NCBI RefSeq assembly: GCF_033170385.1
Contig: NZ_CP126170.1
Location: forward strand, 4,240,001-4,304,000
Reading direction: 5' to 3'
DNA length: 64,000 nt
Source of the DNA: Xanthomonas rydalmerensis
GTDB taxonomy: Bacteria > Pseudomonadota > Gammaproteobacteria > Xanthomonadales > Xanthomonadaceae
In this document: positions 34,915 through 43,354 of the stretch, piece after piece
Numbering within the stretch: position 1 is the stretch's first letter
How the letters are laid out: the number at the start of each line of letters is the position of its first letter
The notes under the pieces: model-generated
The model's database searches: none
What the model was told of the DNA's origin: nothing
What the model saw: only the letters and a program-made list of their open reading frames with translations
Made by a program: the position numbers and the translations under genes

Positions 34915-36609
34915 ATGCGCCTTTCCCAGTTCCACCTGCACACCACCAAGGAAACCCCGGCCGACGCCGAACTGGTCAGCCACCAGCTGATGCTGCGTGC
35001 GGGCATGATCCGCAAGCTCGCCTCCGGCCTGTACACCTGGTCGCCGCTAGGCCTGCGCGTGCTGCGCAAGGTGGAAGCGGTGGTGCGCGAGGAAATGAAC
35101 CGCGCCGGCGCGGTGGAAGTGCTGTTCCCGACCATCCAGCCGCGCGAGCTGTGGGATGCCACCGGGCGCTGGAGCAAGTTCGGCGGGCTGATGCTGCGCA
35201 TGCAGGACCGCAAGGAGCAGGACTACTGCTACAGCCCGACCGCCGAAGAGGCCGCCGCCGATTTCGCGCGCCAGGAACTCAACAGCTACAAGCAGCTGCC
35301 GGTCAACTTCTACCAGATCCAGACCAAGTTCCGCGACGAGATCCGGCCGCGCTTCGGGGTGATGCGCGCGCGCGAGTTCCTGATGAAGGACGCCTACTCG
35401 TTCCACCTGAGCGATGAAGACCTGGCGCGCGAATACGAGAACATGAAGGCGGCCTACATCCGCATCTTCACCCGCCTGGGGCTGCAGTTCCGCGCGGTGC
35501 AGGCCGATTCCGGCGACATCGGCGGCGACGCCTCGCAGGAATTCCACGTGCTGGCCGAGTCCGGCGAGGATTCGCTGGCGTTCTCCACCGGCTCGGACTA
35601 CGCGGCCAACGTCGAAGCCGCGGTCGCCGCGGCACCGGCGCCGCGCGCGGCGGCAAGCGAGGAGCTGCGCAAGGTCGCCACGCCCACCCAGAAGACCTGC
35701 GAGGCGGTGGCCGAGCTGCTCGGCATCCCGCTGCAGCGCACGGTCAAGTCGGTGGCGGTGATGGCCGGCGAGCGCTTCGTGCTGGCGCTGGTGCGCGGCG
35801 ACCACACGGTCAACGAGATCAAGCTGGGCAAGGTCGCCGGCCTGGCCGGCTACCGCATGGCCAACGAGGCCGAGATCCTCGCGCATCTGGGCAGCGAGCC
35901 GGGCTTCCTCGGCCCGCTGGGTCCGCGCCAGCCGATCCGCGTGGTCGCCGACCGCGACGTCGCGGCGCTGGCCGACTTCGTGGTCGGGGCCAACGAACGC
36001 GGCTTCCACCTGGCCGGGGTCAACTGGGGCCGCGACCTGCCGGAACCGGACGCCGTGGCCGACCTGCGCAACGTGGTCGAGGGCGAGCGCGCCCACGACG
36101 GCGGCGAGATCCGCCTGGCCCGCGGCATCGAGGTCGGCCATGTATTCCAGCTCGGCCGCCAGTACGCGCAGGCGCTGGATGCCACCGTGGTCGACGAGCA
36201 CGGCAAGACCGTGACGCTGGCGATGGGCTGCTACGGCATCGGCATTTCCCGCATCGTCGCCGCGGCGATCGAGCAGAACCACGACGACGCCGGCATCCGC
36301 TGGCCGCAGCCGATGGCGCCGTGGACGGTGGCGGTGTGCGTGATCAATCCCAAGCGCGACCCGGCGGTCGACGCCGCCGGCGAGGCGTTGCTGGCGGAAC
36401 TGCAGCAGGCCGGGCTCGATGCGGTGCTGGACGACCGCGGCCTGCGCCCCGGCGCGATGTTCGCCGATATCGAATTGATCGGCGTTCCGCACCGGGTGGT
36501 GGTCTCGGAACGGGGTTTGGCCGCCGGTACGTTCGAATATCGCGCGCGCAGCGGCGGCGATGCCGAACACCTGGACCGCGCCGCCTTGCTGGCGCGATTG
36601 CAGGGGTAA
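34915..36609 (+). CDS. proS: Prolyl-tRNA synthetase
   Basis: A 564-residue bacterial-type class II synthetase. The N-terminal [20 protein letters not shown] leads to motif 1, motif 2 ([20 protein letters not shown]) and motif 3 ([20 protein letters not shown]). The editing (INS) domain that clears Ala-tRNA-Pro lies between motifs 2 and 3 at about residues 230-390 ([20 protein letters not shown]). The C-terminal anticodon-binding domain ends [10 protein letters not shown]. The length matches E. coli ProS (572). A textbook terminator starts six bases after the stop. Confidence 0.98.
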   Translation: MRLSQFHLHTTKETPADAELVSHQLMLRAGMIRKLASGLYTWSPLGLRVLRKVEAVVREEMNRAGAVEVLFPTIQPRELWDATGRWSKFGGLMLRMQDRKEQDYCYSPTAEEAAADFARQELNSYKQLPVNFYQIQTKFRDEIRPRFGVMRAREFLMKDAYSFHLSDEDLAREYENMKAAYIRIFTRLGLQFRAVQADSGDIGGDASQEFHVLAESGEDSLAFSTGSDYAANVEAAVAAAPAPRAAASEELRKVATPTQKTCEAVAELLGIPLQRTVKSVAVMAGERFVLALVRGDHTVNEIKLGKVAGLAGYRMANEAEILAHLGSEPGFLGPLGPRQPIRVVADRDVAALADFVVGANERGFHLAGVNWGRDLPEPDAVADLRNVVEGERAHDGGEIRLARGIEVGHVFQLGRQYAQALDATVVDEHGKTVTLAMGCYGIGISRIVAAAIEQNHDDAGIRWPQPMAPWTVAVCVINPKRDPAVDAAGEALLAELQQAGLDAVLDDRGLRPGAMFADIELIGVPHRVVVSERGLAAGTFEYRARSGGDAEHLDRAALLARLQG

Positions 36610-36615
36610 TGTCTG

Positions 36616-36646
36616 GGGCCGGGAGATTATCCCGGCCCTTTTTCTT
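36616..36646 (+). terminator. Rho-independent terminator of proS
   Basis: GGGCCGGGA (36616-36624), loop GATTA, TCCCGGCCC (36630-36638), then TTTTTCTTT. It is a perfect 9-bp GC stem with a T tract. Confidence 0.95.
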
Positions 36647-36776
36647 TACGCGCTCATCACGCTCGCAAGCGAATTCTCCGGATATCGCTGCAATTGAATA
36701 CATCCCGTATAAGCGGATCGGGAAATGGTGCAGCGGTATCCCGCTTGCAGATGCCTGCCGGGAATAAGCCGAATAT

Positions 36777-36805
36777 TTGTCAAACCGATAACACATCATT
36801 ATCAT
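36777..36805 (+). promoter_or_regulatory. Sigma-70 promoter of the H-NS-type gene
   Basis: TTGTCA (36777-36782), a 17-base spacer and TATCAT (36800-36805), about 53 bases before the ATG, in an AT-rich stretch. This is one of the best promoter matches in the window. The AT-rich DNA would itself be a target for an H-NS-type protein, so autoregulation is plausible. Confidence 0.75.
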
Positions 36806-36858
36806 TCTGCGCTGGCCAGGGAATGGCGGAAGGCCACCACCCATTTTCCGGAGTAAAG

Positions 36859-37323
36859 ATGACCATCGATCTCAGCGGCCTGTCGGCCAAGCAATTGGGC
36901 GCGCTCATCAAGACCGCCAAGAAGCAGCAGTCCATCGTCGCCAAGCGCCCCCCCATCGCCAAGGTCCGCACCCAGCTGACCCGCCTGGCCAAGAGCCACG
37001 GCTACAGCATCGAGGAAGTCTTCGGTGGCGCCGCCCCCACCGCACGTGGCCGCAAGGCCGGCAAGCCGGGTCCGAAGCCGGGCCGCAAACTGGGCAAGGT
37101 TCCGCCGAAATACCGCAATCCCGCCAATGCCGCCGAAACCTGGACCGGCCGCGGCAAGCAGCCGCGCTGGCTGGCCGATCTGGTCGCCAAGGGCAAGAAG
37201 GTCGACGATTTCCTGATCGCCGGCGGCGCTGCCAAATCCGCCGCGCCGGCCAAGAAAACCGCCAAGAAGGCGGTCAAGCGCGTGGTCAAGAAGGCCAGCA
37301 AGAGCGCCGCGCCGAAGGCCTGA
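36859..37323 (+). CDS. H-NS family histone-like nucleoid protein with basic tail
   Basis: 154 residues. The ATG at 36859 follows GGAG; the longer frame upstream runs through the promoter. The N-terminal helices (about 5-55) should mediate oligomerisation. The C-terminal H-NS DNA-binding motif is PPKYRNPANAAETWTGRGKQ then PRWL (82-105), the TWTGRG.QPRWL signature that contacts the minor groove of AT-rich DNA. Two basic stretches, GRKAGKPGPKPGRKLGK (64-80) and a histone H1-like tail (AKKTAKKAVKRVVKKASKS, 131-149), add non-specific binding. Such proteins silence horizontally acquired genes; XrvA-type members regulate virulence in xanthomonads. It is a single-gene unit bounded by its own promoter and terminator. 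Confidence 0.9.
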   Translation: MTIDLSGLSAKQLGALIKTAKKQQSIVAKRPPIAKVRTQLTRLAKSHGYSIEEVFGGAAPTARGRKAGKPGPKPGRKLGKVPPKYRNPANAAETWTGRGKQPRWLADLVAKGKKVDDFLIAGGAAKSAAPAKKTAKKAVKRVVKKASKSAAPKA

Positions 37324-37344
37324 TCCGCCGCGGTGACCGCAGTG

Positions 37345-37373
37345 AAAAACGCCGGCGCATGCCGGCGTTTTTT
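37345..37373 (+). terminator. Bidirectional terminator between H-NS-type and exporter genes
   Basis: AAAAACGCCGGC (37345-37356), loop GCAT, GCCGGCGTTTTTT (37361-37373). The A run on one side and the T run on the other let it end transcripts from both convergent genes. Confidence 0.95.
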
Positions 37374-37383
37374 ATTACCGGAT

Positions 37384-38643
37384 TCAAAGATTCTTGCGCG
37401 CCGGTACCAGCAGATTGCCGAAAAGCAGGCCGGCGACCAGCGCCATCACGATATTGGTCACCGTCAGCAGTGCCGATTGCCCGACGAGCACGTCCTGCTG
37501 CTGCACCAGGGTCAACAGTCCGCGCAGACTGGCGCTGCCGGGCACCAGCATGATGATGCCCGGCAACCGGACCAGGGCCCCTGGCCGGTGCACGATGCGG
37601 CCGAACAGATTGCCGGCCGCGGTCAACACCATCGCCGACAGGAAGATGCCGACCGGGCTGCCCCAGGCGTCGCCGGCGAAGCGCGCGATCGCATAACCGG
37701 CTACCGATGCGGCCATCACGAACGGATAATCGCGGCCGCTGGCCTTGAACAGCAGCGCGAACGCATAGGCGGCGACCAGCAGCGAGGCCCATTCCACCCA
37801 GCCGTGCTGCGGCCGCGACGCCCGCACCATCGGCTCCAGGCCGAGCAGTTGCGCCAGGGTCACCGCGATCACCGCGCCGACGGTCAGCTTGAGGACGGTG
37901 GTGACCGCGCCGGCGAAGCGCGCCGTGCCCGAGACCCAGTGCTGGCTGGTCAGTTCGTTGACCGCATTGGTCAGCGCCATCCCCGGCAGCAGCACCACCA
38001 GCGAGGCGATGATCACCGTATTGAGATTGAGCGGCGCCACAAAACTGGCCACCAGGGTCGCGACGAAACCGGCCAGCAGCGCCGCCAGCGCGTCGTTGGC
38101 TTCCTTGGTCGCCGGGCGCTTGTCGGTGAGTTGGGTCAGCACGCCGATCAGCAGGCCGATCACCGTGGCGGTGGCGATGTCCAGCCACGGCAGGCGCCAC
38201 AGCCCGGCCACGCCGGCCGCGGCCAGGCCGAAGCCGAGCACCTGCATCGCCACCCAGCGCCGCCCCGGCGGCTGGTCCAGCTGGCGCAGCGCGGTGTGGC
38301 CCTGGGCCACGCTCATGCGCCCACTGGCCACGTCGTCGGCGATGCGGTCGGCGACGCTGAGCTTGTGCAGGTCGTTGTCGCCCGGCGCCAGCCGCACCAC
38401 GCGGGTGATGTCGCTGGAGCCGATCGCCTTGGTCGGGTCGCTGAAGCTGAGGATCAGCCCGGTCGGGTTGGACCAGGGTTCGCAATCCAGGTCCAGTTGC
38501 TGCGCCAGCGCCACCACCGCCGCCTCCAGCCGCTGCGCGGTGGTGCCATAGGTGTGCAGTCGCCCGGCGATGTCCGAGACGAAGGCGATGCGCTGCGCGT
38601 AGGTCGCGTTGGCGGAAGGACTGACGGTGGGAGCGGCGGGCAT
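37384..38643 (-). CDS. Threonine/serine exporter family protein (ThrE)
   Basis: A 419-residue inner-membrane transporter. The start at ATG 38643 gives MPAAPTVSPSANATYAQRIA. A soluble N-terminal part (about 20-150) with SDITRVVRLAPGDNDLHKLS and the DUF1212-type helix is followed by about ten transmembrane helices in two halves (DUF1212 and DUF3815), the fused ThrE architecture. LPGMALTNAVNELTSQHWVS and LVPGSASLRGLL are characteristic repeats of the two halves. It would export small neutral amino acids by proton exchange; the substrate is inferred from family only. It diverges from the MCE operon across 100 bases. Confidence 0.85.
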   Translation of the reverse strand: MPAAPTVSPSANATYAQRIAFVSDIAGRLHTYGTTAQRLEAAVVALAQQLDLDCEPWSNPTGLILSFSDPTKAIGSSDITRVVRLAPGDNDLHKLSVADRIADDVASGRMSVAQGHTALRQLDQPPGRRWVAMQVLGFGLAAAGVAGLWRLPWLDIATATVIGLLIGVLTQLTDKRPATKEANDALAALLAGFVATLVASFVAPLNLNTVIIASLVVLLPGMALTNAVNELTSQHWVSGTARFAGAVTTVLKLTVGAVIAVTLAQLLGLEPMVRASRPQHGWVEWASLLVAAYAFALLFKASGRDYPFVMAASVAGYAIARFAGDAWGSPVGIFLSAMVLTAAGNLFGRIVHRPGALVRLPGIIMLVPGSASLRGLLTLVQQQDVLVGQSALLTVTNIVMALVAGLLFGNLLVPARKNL

Positions 38644-38743
38644 GTCGGCTAGTATGGCGCGAACGCCGCGCCCGGCCACCCCGTCGCGATCACCACATCT
38701 GCAACACGGGCGAAACAGGTATGCTCGCGCACCGGACGCCCCC

Positions 38744-39856
38744 ATGATCGAACCGCAACCGCCCAAACTCAGCCAGGACGACCGAGACCCCTCGCGGGTG
38801 CGGCTGACCGGCAGTTGGACCCTGGCCACGGCCCTGGCCTCCTCGGAAGTGCTGCGCGGCATGCCGGCCGGCACCACCGGCATCGACGCCAGCGGCATCG
38901 GCCAGCTGGATTCGGCCGGGGTGCTGCAGCTGATGCGCTACGCCACCCGCAACGGCATCGCCCACGAGGCGCTGGATTTCCGCCAGGACCATCGCGCGCT
39001 GGTCTCGACCATCGAGGACGTCGCCGACGACCGCCCCAAGCGCAAGCGCGACTACGGTTTCGCCGCGGCGCTGGAACGCCTGGGCTACGCGGTGCATCGC
39101 AACGGCAAGGAAATCGTCGCCCTGGTCGGCTTCCTCGGCGAGACCCTGGTCAAGATGATGCGCCTGGTGCATGAGCCGCGGCGCTTTCGCCTGACCTCCA
39201 CCGTGCACCACATGGAGCAGGTCGGCCTGGACGCGGTGCCGCTGGTGGCGCTGCTGTCGTATCTGGTCGGCGCGGTGATCGCCTTCCTCGGCTCGACCAT
39301 CCTGCGCGACTTCGGCGCCGAGATCTATGTGGTGGAGCTGGTCAGCATCGCCTTCCTGCGCGAGTTCGCGGTGCTGCTGACCGCGATCGTGCTCGCCGGG
39401 CGCACCGCCAGTGCGTTCACCGCGCAGATCGGCGCGATGAAGGCGCGCGAAGAGGTCGACGCGATCCAGACCCTGGGCCTGGACCCGATGGACCTGCTGG
39501 TGATCCCACGGCTGGTGGCGCTGATGCTGATGCTGCCGCTGCTGACCTTCGTGGCGATGATCGCCGGCCTGGCCGGCGGCGTCACCGTCGGCGCCTTCGA
39601 CCTCGGCATCCCGCCGCAGATGTACCTGGCGCGCATGCACGACACCATCGATATCCGGCACATGCTGGTCGGGCTGTCCAAGGCCCCGATCTTCGCCATC
39701 GTGATCGGCCTGATCGGCTGCCTGGAAGGGCTGCGGGTGGAAGGCACCGCGCAATCCGTCGGCGAGCGCACCACCTCCAGCGTGGTGCAGACGATCTCGC
39801 TGGTGATCATCATCGACGCGATCGCCGCGCTGTGGTTCATGAACATGGGGTGGTGA
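38744..39856 (+). CDS. MlaE-family permease fused to an N-terminal STAS domain
   Basis: 370 residues. The ATG at 38744 gives MIEPQPPKLSQDDRDPSRVR. Residues about 15-95 look like a STAS (MlaB-like) domain: VRLTGSWTLATAL...GIDASGIGQLDSAGVLQLM. The MlaE permease follows (about 110-370) with HHMEQVGLDAVPLVALLSYL, LREFAVLLTAIVLAGRTASA and an EEVDAIQTLGLDPMDLLVIP coupling helix. In the E. coli Mla system STAS and permease are separate proteins. With the ATPase, MCE protein and lipoprotein behind it, it forms an ABC system that moves phospholipid or other lipid across the envelope. A repeat element starts five bases after the stop codon. Confidence 0.92.
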   Translation: MIEPQPPKLSQDDRDPSRVRLTGSWTLATALASSEVLRGMPAGTTGIDASGIGQLDSAGVLQLMRYATRNGIAHEALDFRQDHRALVSTIEDVADDRPKRKRDYGFAAALERLGYAVHRNGKEIVALVGFLGETLVKMMRLVHEPRRFRLTSTVHHMEQVGLDAVPLVALLSYLVGAVIAFLGSTILRDFGAEIYVVELVSIAFLREFAVLLTAIVLAGRTASAFTAQIGAMKAREEVDAIQTLGLDPMDLLVIPRLVALMLMLPLLTFVAMIAGLAGGVTVGAFDLGIPPQMYLARMHDTIDIRHMLVGLSKAPIFAIVIGLIGCLEGLRVEGTAQSVGERTTSSVVQTISLVIIIDAIAALWFMNMGW

Positions 39857-39860
39857 TGGA

Positions 39861-39970
39861 GCCGGGATTGGAAAGTAGGCATTGGGGATTCGTTGAAGCC
39901 GGGCGCTGCGCGCCTGGGCGGGAGCGGTTGCGTTGACCAATCCCGAATCCCAAATCCCGAATCCCGAATT
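39861..39970. repeat. GATTGGG palindromic element between permease and ATPase genes
   Basis: GCCGGGATTGGAAAGTAGGC with ATTGGGGATTCG (39861-39892) faces CCAATCCCGAATCCCAAATC with CCGAATCCCGAATT (39937-39970). It fills the 76-base gap and runs into the ATPase gene, providing its ribosome-binding site, TTG start and about 12 codons. Confidence 0.85.
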
Positions 39971-40748
39971 GGCCATCTCCGTCCGCGGCCTGGTCAATCG
40001 CTTCGGCACCCAGACCGTGCACGAGGACCTGGACCTGGACGTGCGCCGCGGCGAGATCCTCGGCGTGGTCGGCGGCTCGGGCACCGGCAAGTCGGTGCTG
40101 ATGCGCACCATCCTCGGCCTGCGCGACCCCGATGCCGGCAAGATCCAGGTGCTCGGCGTGGATACCGACTCCGGTCGCCGCGCCGATCGCCTGCACGTGG
40201 AGCGCAATACCGGCGTGCTGTTCCAGGACGGCGCGCTGTTCTCCTCGCTGACCGTCGGCGAGAACGTGCAAGTGCCGCTGAAGGAGCATTTCGGCGAACT
40301 GCCCGACAGCTGGCATTACGAGCTGGCGCTGCTGAAGGTGAAGCTGGCCGGCCTGCCCGCCGACGCATTGAACAAGCTGCCCTCGCAGCTGTCCGGCGGC
40401 ATGCGCAAGCGCGCCGGGCTGGCGCGTGCGTTGGCGCTGGACCCGCCGCTGCTGTTCCTGGACGAGCCCACCGCCGGCCTGGACCCGATCGGCGCGGCCG
40501 CCTTCGACCGGCTGATCCGTACCCTGCAGGAAGCCCTGGGGCTGACCGTGTTCCTCATCACCCACGACCTGGACACCTTGTACGCTATCTGCGACCGCGT
40601 GGCGGTGCTGGCCGACCGCAAGGTCATCGCCAACGCGCCGTTGGCCGAGATCGAGCAAGTGGACCACCCGTGGATCCAAGAGTATTTCCACGGCCCGCGC
40701 GCGCGCGCCGCGCGCGATGCCAAGACCGCCTGGACCGAGACCCCCTGA
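39933..40748 (+). CDS. MlaF-like ABC transporter ATPase with repeat-encoded N terminus
   Basis: A 271-residue ATPase of the MCE transporter. No ATG or GTG occurs before the nucleotide-binding domain, so the start is the TTG at 39933, with GGAG (39921-39924) eight bases upstream. The first residues, MTNPESQIPNPELA, are the translated right arm of the palindromic element; normal MlaF homology begins at ISVRGLVNRFG. Walker A is GGSGTGKS, the Q-loop VLFQDGALFSSLTV, the signature LSGGMRKRAGLARAL, Walker B LLFLDEPTAGLDP and the switch His in LITHDLDTL. All are intact. It energises lipid transfer by the permease upstream and the MCE protein downstream. Confidence 0.92.
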   Translation: MTNPESQIPNPELAISVRGLVNRFGTQTVHEDLDLDVRRGEILGVVGGSGTGKSVLMRTILGLRDPDAGKIQVLGVDTDSGRRADRLHVERNTGVLFQDGALFSSLTVGENVQVPLKEHFGELPDSWHYELALLKVKLAGLPADALNKLPSQLSGGMRKRAGLARALALDPPLLFLDEPTAGLDPIGAAAFDRLIRTLQEALGLTVFLITHDLDTLYAICDRVAVLADRKVIANAPLAEIEQVDHPWIQEYFHGPRARAARDAKTAWTETP

Positions 40749-40752
40749 GCCC

Positions 40753-41679
40753 ATGGAAACCAAAGCCAATTACGTGCTGATCGGCGCCTTCACCATCGTG
40801 GTGGGGATCGCGCTGCTGCTGTTCGGACTCTGGGCCGCCAAGTACTCCTCCGACCGCACCTGGCAGGAATACCGCGTGGTGTTCCGCGAGGCGGTGACCG
40901 GCCTGTCGGTCGGCAGCCCGGTGCAGTACAACGGCATCGCGGTGGGCTCGATCACCGAGCTGACCCTGGCGCCGAACGACCCGCGCCAGGTGGTGGCGCG
41001 GATCCGGGTCAACTCGACCACGCCGATCAAGAGCGACACCCGCGCCAAGCTGGGCATCACCAGCCTGACCGGCCCGTCGATCATCCAGCTCTCCGGCGGC
41101 ACCCCGGAAGCGCCGTCGCTGACCTCGATCGACAACAGCGATGCGCCGATCATCCAGACCACGCCCTCGGCGCTGCAGAACATCACCGACACCGCCAACC
41201 GCATCGTCGAACGCCTGGACGAAGTGCTCAGCGACCGCAACGTCGCCAGCATCACCGCCACCCTGCACAACCTGGAGACCATCAGCGGCGGCCTGGCCGA
41301 CCGCGACCAGGGCATGCAGTCGCTGATCGTCAGCGCGCGCGACGCCGCGCGCAACCTGGACACCACGCTCAAGACCACCAACGGCACCATCCAGCGCCTG
41401 GACCAGAATCTGGTGCAGCAGCTGCCGCCGATCCTGGACAAGCTGGAGGACACGCTGAGCAAGCTGGATTCGGCCGCGGGCAATGCCGACAAGATCCTTG
41501 GCGAGAACCGCTCGGCGATCAACAGCTTCGCCAACGACGGCCTCGGCCAGCTCGGCCCGACCCTGACCGAACTGCGCGGCCTGATCCGCGACCTGCGCCG
41601 GGTCAGCGACCGCCTGGACAACAACCCCGCGCGCTACCTGCTCGGCCGCGACGCCCCGAAGGAGTTCAAACCCAAATGA
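40753..41679 (+). CDS. MCE domain lipid-binding protein (MlaD-like)
   Basis: 308 residues. The ATG at 40753 gives METKANYVLIGAFTIVVGIA, the single transmembrane anchor at about 7-30. One MCE domain follows (about 38-120: YRVVFREAVTGLSVGSPVQY, GIAVGSITELTLAPNDPRQV, AKLGITSLTGPSIIQLSGGT). A long helical tail (about 150-290, with heptad-like LDQNLVQQLPPILDKLEDTL) suggests a coiled coil or tunnel, longer than E. coli MlaD. It should form a hexameric periplasmic ring on the permease. It is four bases after the ATPase stop and overlaps the lipoprotein gene by four bases. Confidence 0.93.
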   Translation: METKANYVLIGAFTIVVGIALLLFGLWAAKYSSDRTWQEYRVVFREAVTGLSVGSPVQYNGIAVGSITELTLAPNDPRQVVARIRVNSTTPIKSDTRAKLGITSLTGPSIIQLSGGTPEAPSLTSIDNSDAPIIQTTPSALQNITDTANRIVERLDEVLSDRNVASITATLHNLETISGGLADRDQGMQSLIVSARDAARNLDTTLKTTNGTIQRLDQNLVQQLPPILDKLEDTLSKLDSAAGNADKILGENRSAINSFANDGLGQLGPTLTELRGLIRDLRRVSDRLDNNPARYLLGRDAPKEFKPK

Positions 41680-42350
41680 AGCCGATGCGCGCCTTCCTCC
41701 TGCTCGCCGTGCCGGCCCTGCTGCTGGCCGGCTGTTCGCTGCCCGGCGGCAACAAGGAGCCGGTGACGATCTACGCGCCGGACGTGCGGGTGACCGCCGA
41801 CCCGGCCTGGCCGCAGGTGAGCTGGCAACTGGCACTGACCAAGCCCAGCGCCGCGCGCGTGGTCGACAGTTCGCGCATCGCGGTGCGGCCGACGCCCGAC
41901 GAACTGCAGGTGTACGGCGGCGTCAGCTGGGCGCAGCCGGCCACCGACATGCTCGAGGACATGCTGCTGCGCGGGTTCGAGGATTCCGGGCGCATCCCCG
42001 GCGTGGCCCGGCTCGGCACCGGCATTCGCGCCGACTACAAGCTGCTGCTGGACCTGCGGCGTTTCGAAGCGGACTACGCCGGGCGCGCGGTGCCGTCGGC
42101 CACCATCGAACTCAATGCCAAACTGCTGTACAGCGCCGACCAGCGCGTGGTCGCCTCGCGCACCTTCCTGGTGACCCAGCCGGCCGCCGGCACCGCCGAA
42201 TCGCAGGTGGTCGACGCCTTCGGCCAGGCCATGTCGCAACTCGGCCACGATGTGGTCGGCTGGACCCTGCAGCAGGGCCAGGCCGACGCGGCCACGGCGA
42301 TGGCGCCGAGCGTTCCGCCGCCGGCCAGCCCGAAGCCGCCGCGGCGCTGA
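41676..42350 (+). CDS. ABC-type transport auxiliary lipoprotein (PqiC-like)
   Basis: 224 residues, starting at an ATGA overlap with the MCE gene. The lipoprotein signal MKPMRAFLLLAVPALLLAGC ends in lipobox LAGC (Cys20), with Ser at +2 favouring the outer membrane. The mature part matches the ABC_trans_aux/PqiC fold: YAPDVRV...WPQVSWQLALTKPSAARVVD, SRIAVRPTPDELQVYGGVSW, DYKLLLDLRRFE. The tail is Pro-rich. PqiC-like partners link MCE rings to the outer membrane. Its presence instead of MlaC/MlaA shows this is not the classical mla operon; a second MCE system is likely elsewhere in such genomes. Confidence 0.88.
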   Translation: MKPMRAFLLLAVPALLLAGCSLPGGNKEPVTIYAPDVRVTADPAWPQVSWQLALTKPSAARVVDSSRIAVRPTPDELQVYGGVSWAQPATDMLEDMLLRGFEDSGRIPGVARLGTGIRADYKLLLDLRRFEADYAGRAVPSATIELNAKLLYSADQRVVASRTFLVTQPAAGTAESQVVDAFGQAMSQLGHDVVGWTLQQGQADAATAMAPSVPPPASPKPPRR

Positions 42351-42364
42351 TTGCTCCCCTGATT

Positions 42365-42500
42365 GCTCCCCTCTCCCACCGGGAGAGGGGTCGGGGGTGA
42401 GGGTACGGCGGCTGCGGAGTCATTTCTCCAGACACATCCCTAGCGCCCGAACCCTCATCCGCCCCTTCGGGGCACCTTCTCCCGGAGGGAGAAGGGATCA
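42365..42500. repeat. 136-base hairpin-rich repeat, copy A
   Basis: It begins GCTCCCCTCTCCCACCGGGA and ends CCCGGAGGGAGAAGGGATCA. Terminal stem CCCCTCTCCC/GGGAGAGGGG, central CGCCCCTTCGGGGCA and CCTTCTCCC/GGGAGAAGG can all fold. It differs from copy B at two positions only. Confidence 0.95.
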
Positions 42501-42520
42501 AGTCCCCCCATGACCGCTCT

Positions 42521-42656
42521 GCTCCCCTCTCCCACCGGGAGAGGGGTCGGGGGTGCGGGTACGGCGGCTGCGGAGTCATTTCTCCAGACACATCCCTAGC
42601 GCCCGAACCCTCATCCGCCCCTTCGGGGCACCTTCTCCCGGTGGGAGAAGGGATCA
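42521..42656. repeat. 136-base hairpin-rich repeat, copy B
   Basis: A direct repeat of copy A, 156 bases further, with 134 of 136 positions identical. Its last three bases (42654-42656) are the alkB stop codon read on the minus strand. The stems probably end both the lipoprotein and alkB transcripts. The 303-base gap between these genes is made up almost entirely of the two copies. Confidence 0.95.
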
Positions 42657-43241
42657 GGGCAAGGAAGGCGCAATGCGGCGGAACGTCAGGTTGATCCGCT
42701 CGCCGACCGGCTTGGCGGTGCGCGGTAGGGCGTGCCGGTACAGGCGCTGGGTGTCGCCCGCCATCAGCAGCAATCCGCCGGAGCTCAGTTCCAACGCCTG
42801 GCGCAGCGCCGGCTGCTGGCGATGGCGCAACACGAAGCGACGCGACGCGCCCAGGCTCAGCGAGGCGATCACCGGCGCCGGGCCGAGTTCGCGCTCGTCG
42901 TCGCTGTGCCAGCCCATCGCATCGCGGCCGTCGCGGTAGCGGTTGGCGAGCACGCTGTTGAACGCCACCCCGGTCTCGGCCGCCAGCCGCGCACGCAGCG
43001 GCAGCAGCGCCGGCGGCCACGGATGCGGCGCGAAGCGGGTACCGGAATAGCGGTAGCTGGCGTCGGCATCGCCGATCCAGCAGCTCAGCCGCGGCGAATC
43101 GACCAGCTTGCCGAACAGGCGGATCCGGTGCACTTCCCAAGGCACCTCGCGCAGCAACTGCGCGCACAGCGCCGTCGCCGCGGCCGGGTCCAGCCACTCG
43201 GGATACCAGCGCAACTCGGCGCCGGGCAGATCAAGTTCCAT
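42654..43241 (-). CDS. alkB: AlkB-type 2-oxoglutarate/Fe(II) dioxygenase, DNA repair
   Basis: A 195-residue oxidative demethylase of the AlkB family (ABH2/3-like length) that removes 1-methyladenine and 3-methylcytosine from nucleic acid. The iron ligands are His112 and Asp114 in WHSDDE and His170 in YRHALPR; 2-oxoglutarate is held by Arg182 and Arg188 in RINLTFR. The nucleotide-recognition lid region FNSVLANRYRDGRDAMG precedes them. The start at ATG 43241 is the most upstream methionine after the convergent boundary. It is not next to ada, so control by the adaptive response is not evident. Confidence 0.9.
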   Translation of the reverse strand: MELDLPGAELRWYPEWLDPAAATALCAQLLREVPWEVHRIRLFGKLVDSPRLSCWIGDADASYRYSGTRFAPHPWPPALLPLRARLAAETGVAFNSVLANRYRDGRDAMGWHSDDERELGPAPVIASLSLGASRRFVLRHRQQPALRQALELSSGGLLLMAGDTQRLYRHALPRTAKPVGERINLTFRRIAPSLP

Positions 43242-43354
43242 CGCGCCACGCTAGCACGCCCGCCCCCACCATACGCCGGCGTTCGGAATTTGCCCCTTCA
43301 CGCGCAAACCCTGAAAATGCAGGCAGCCAGAACGAGCCAACGGGAGCGGAACAG

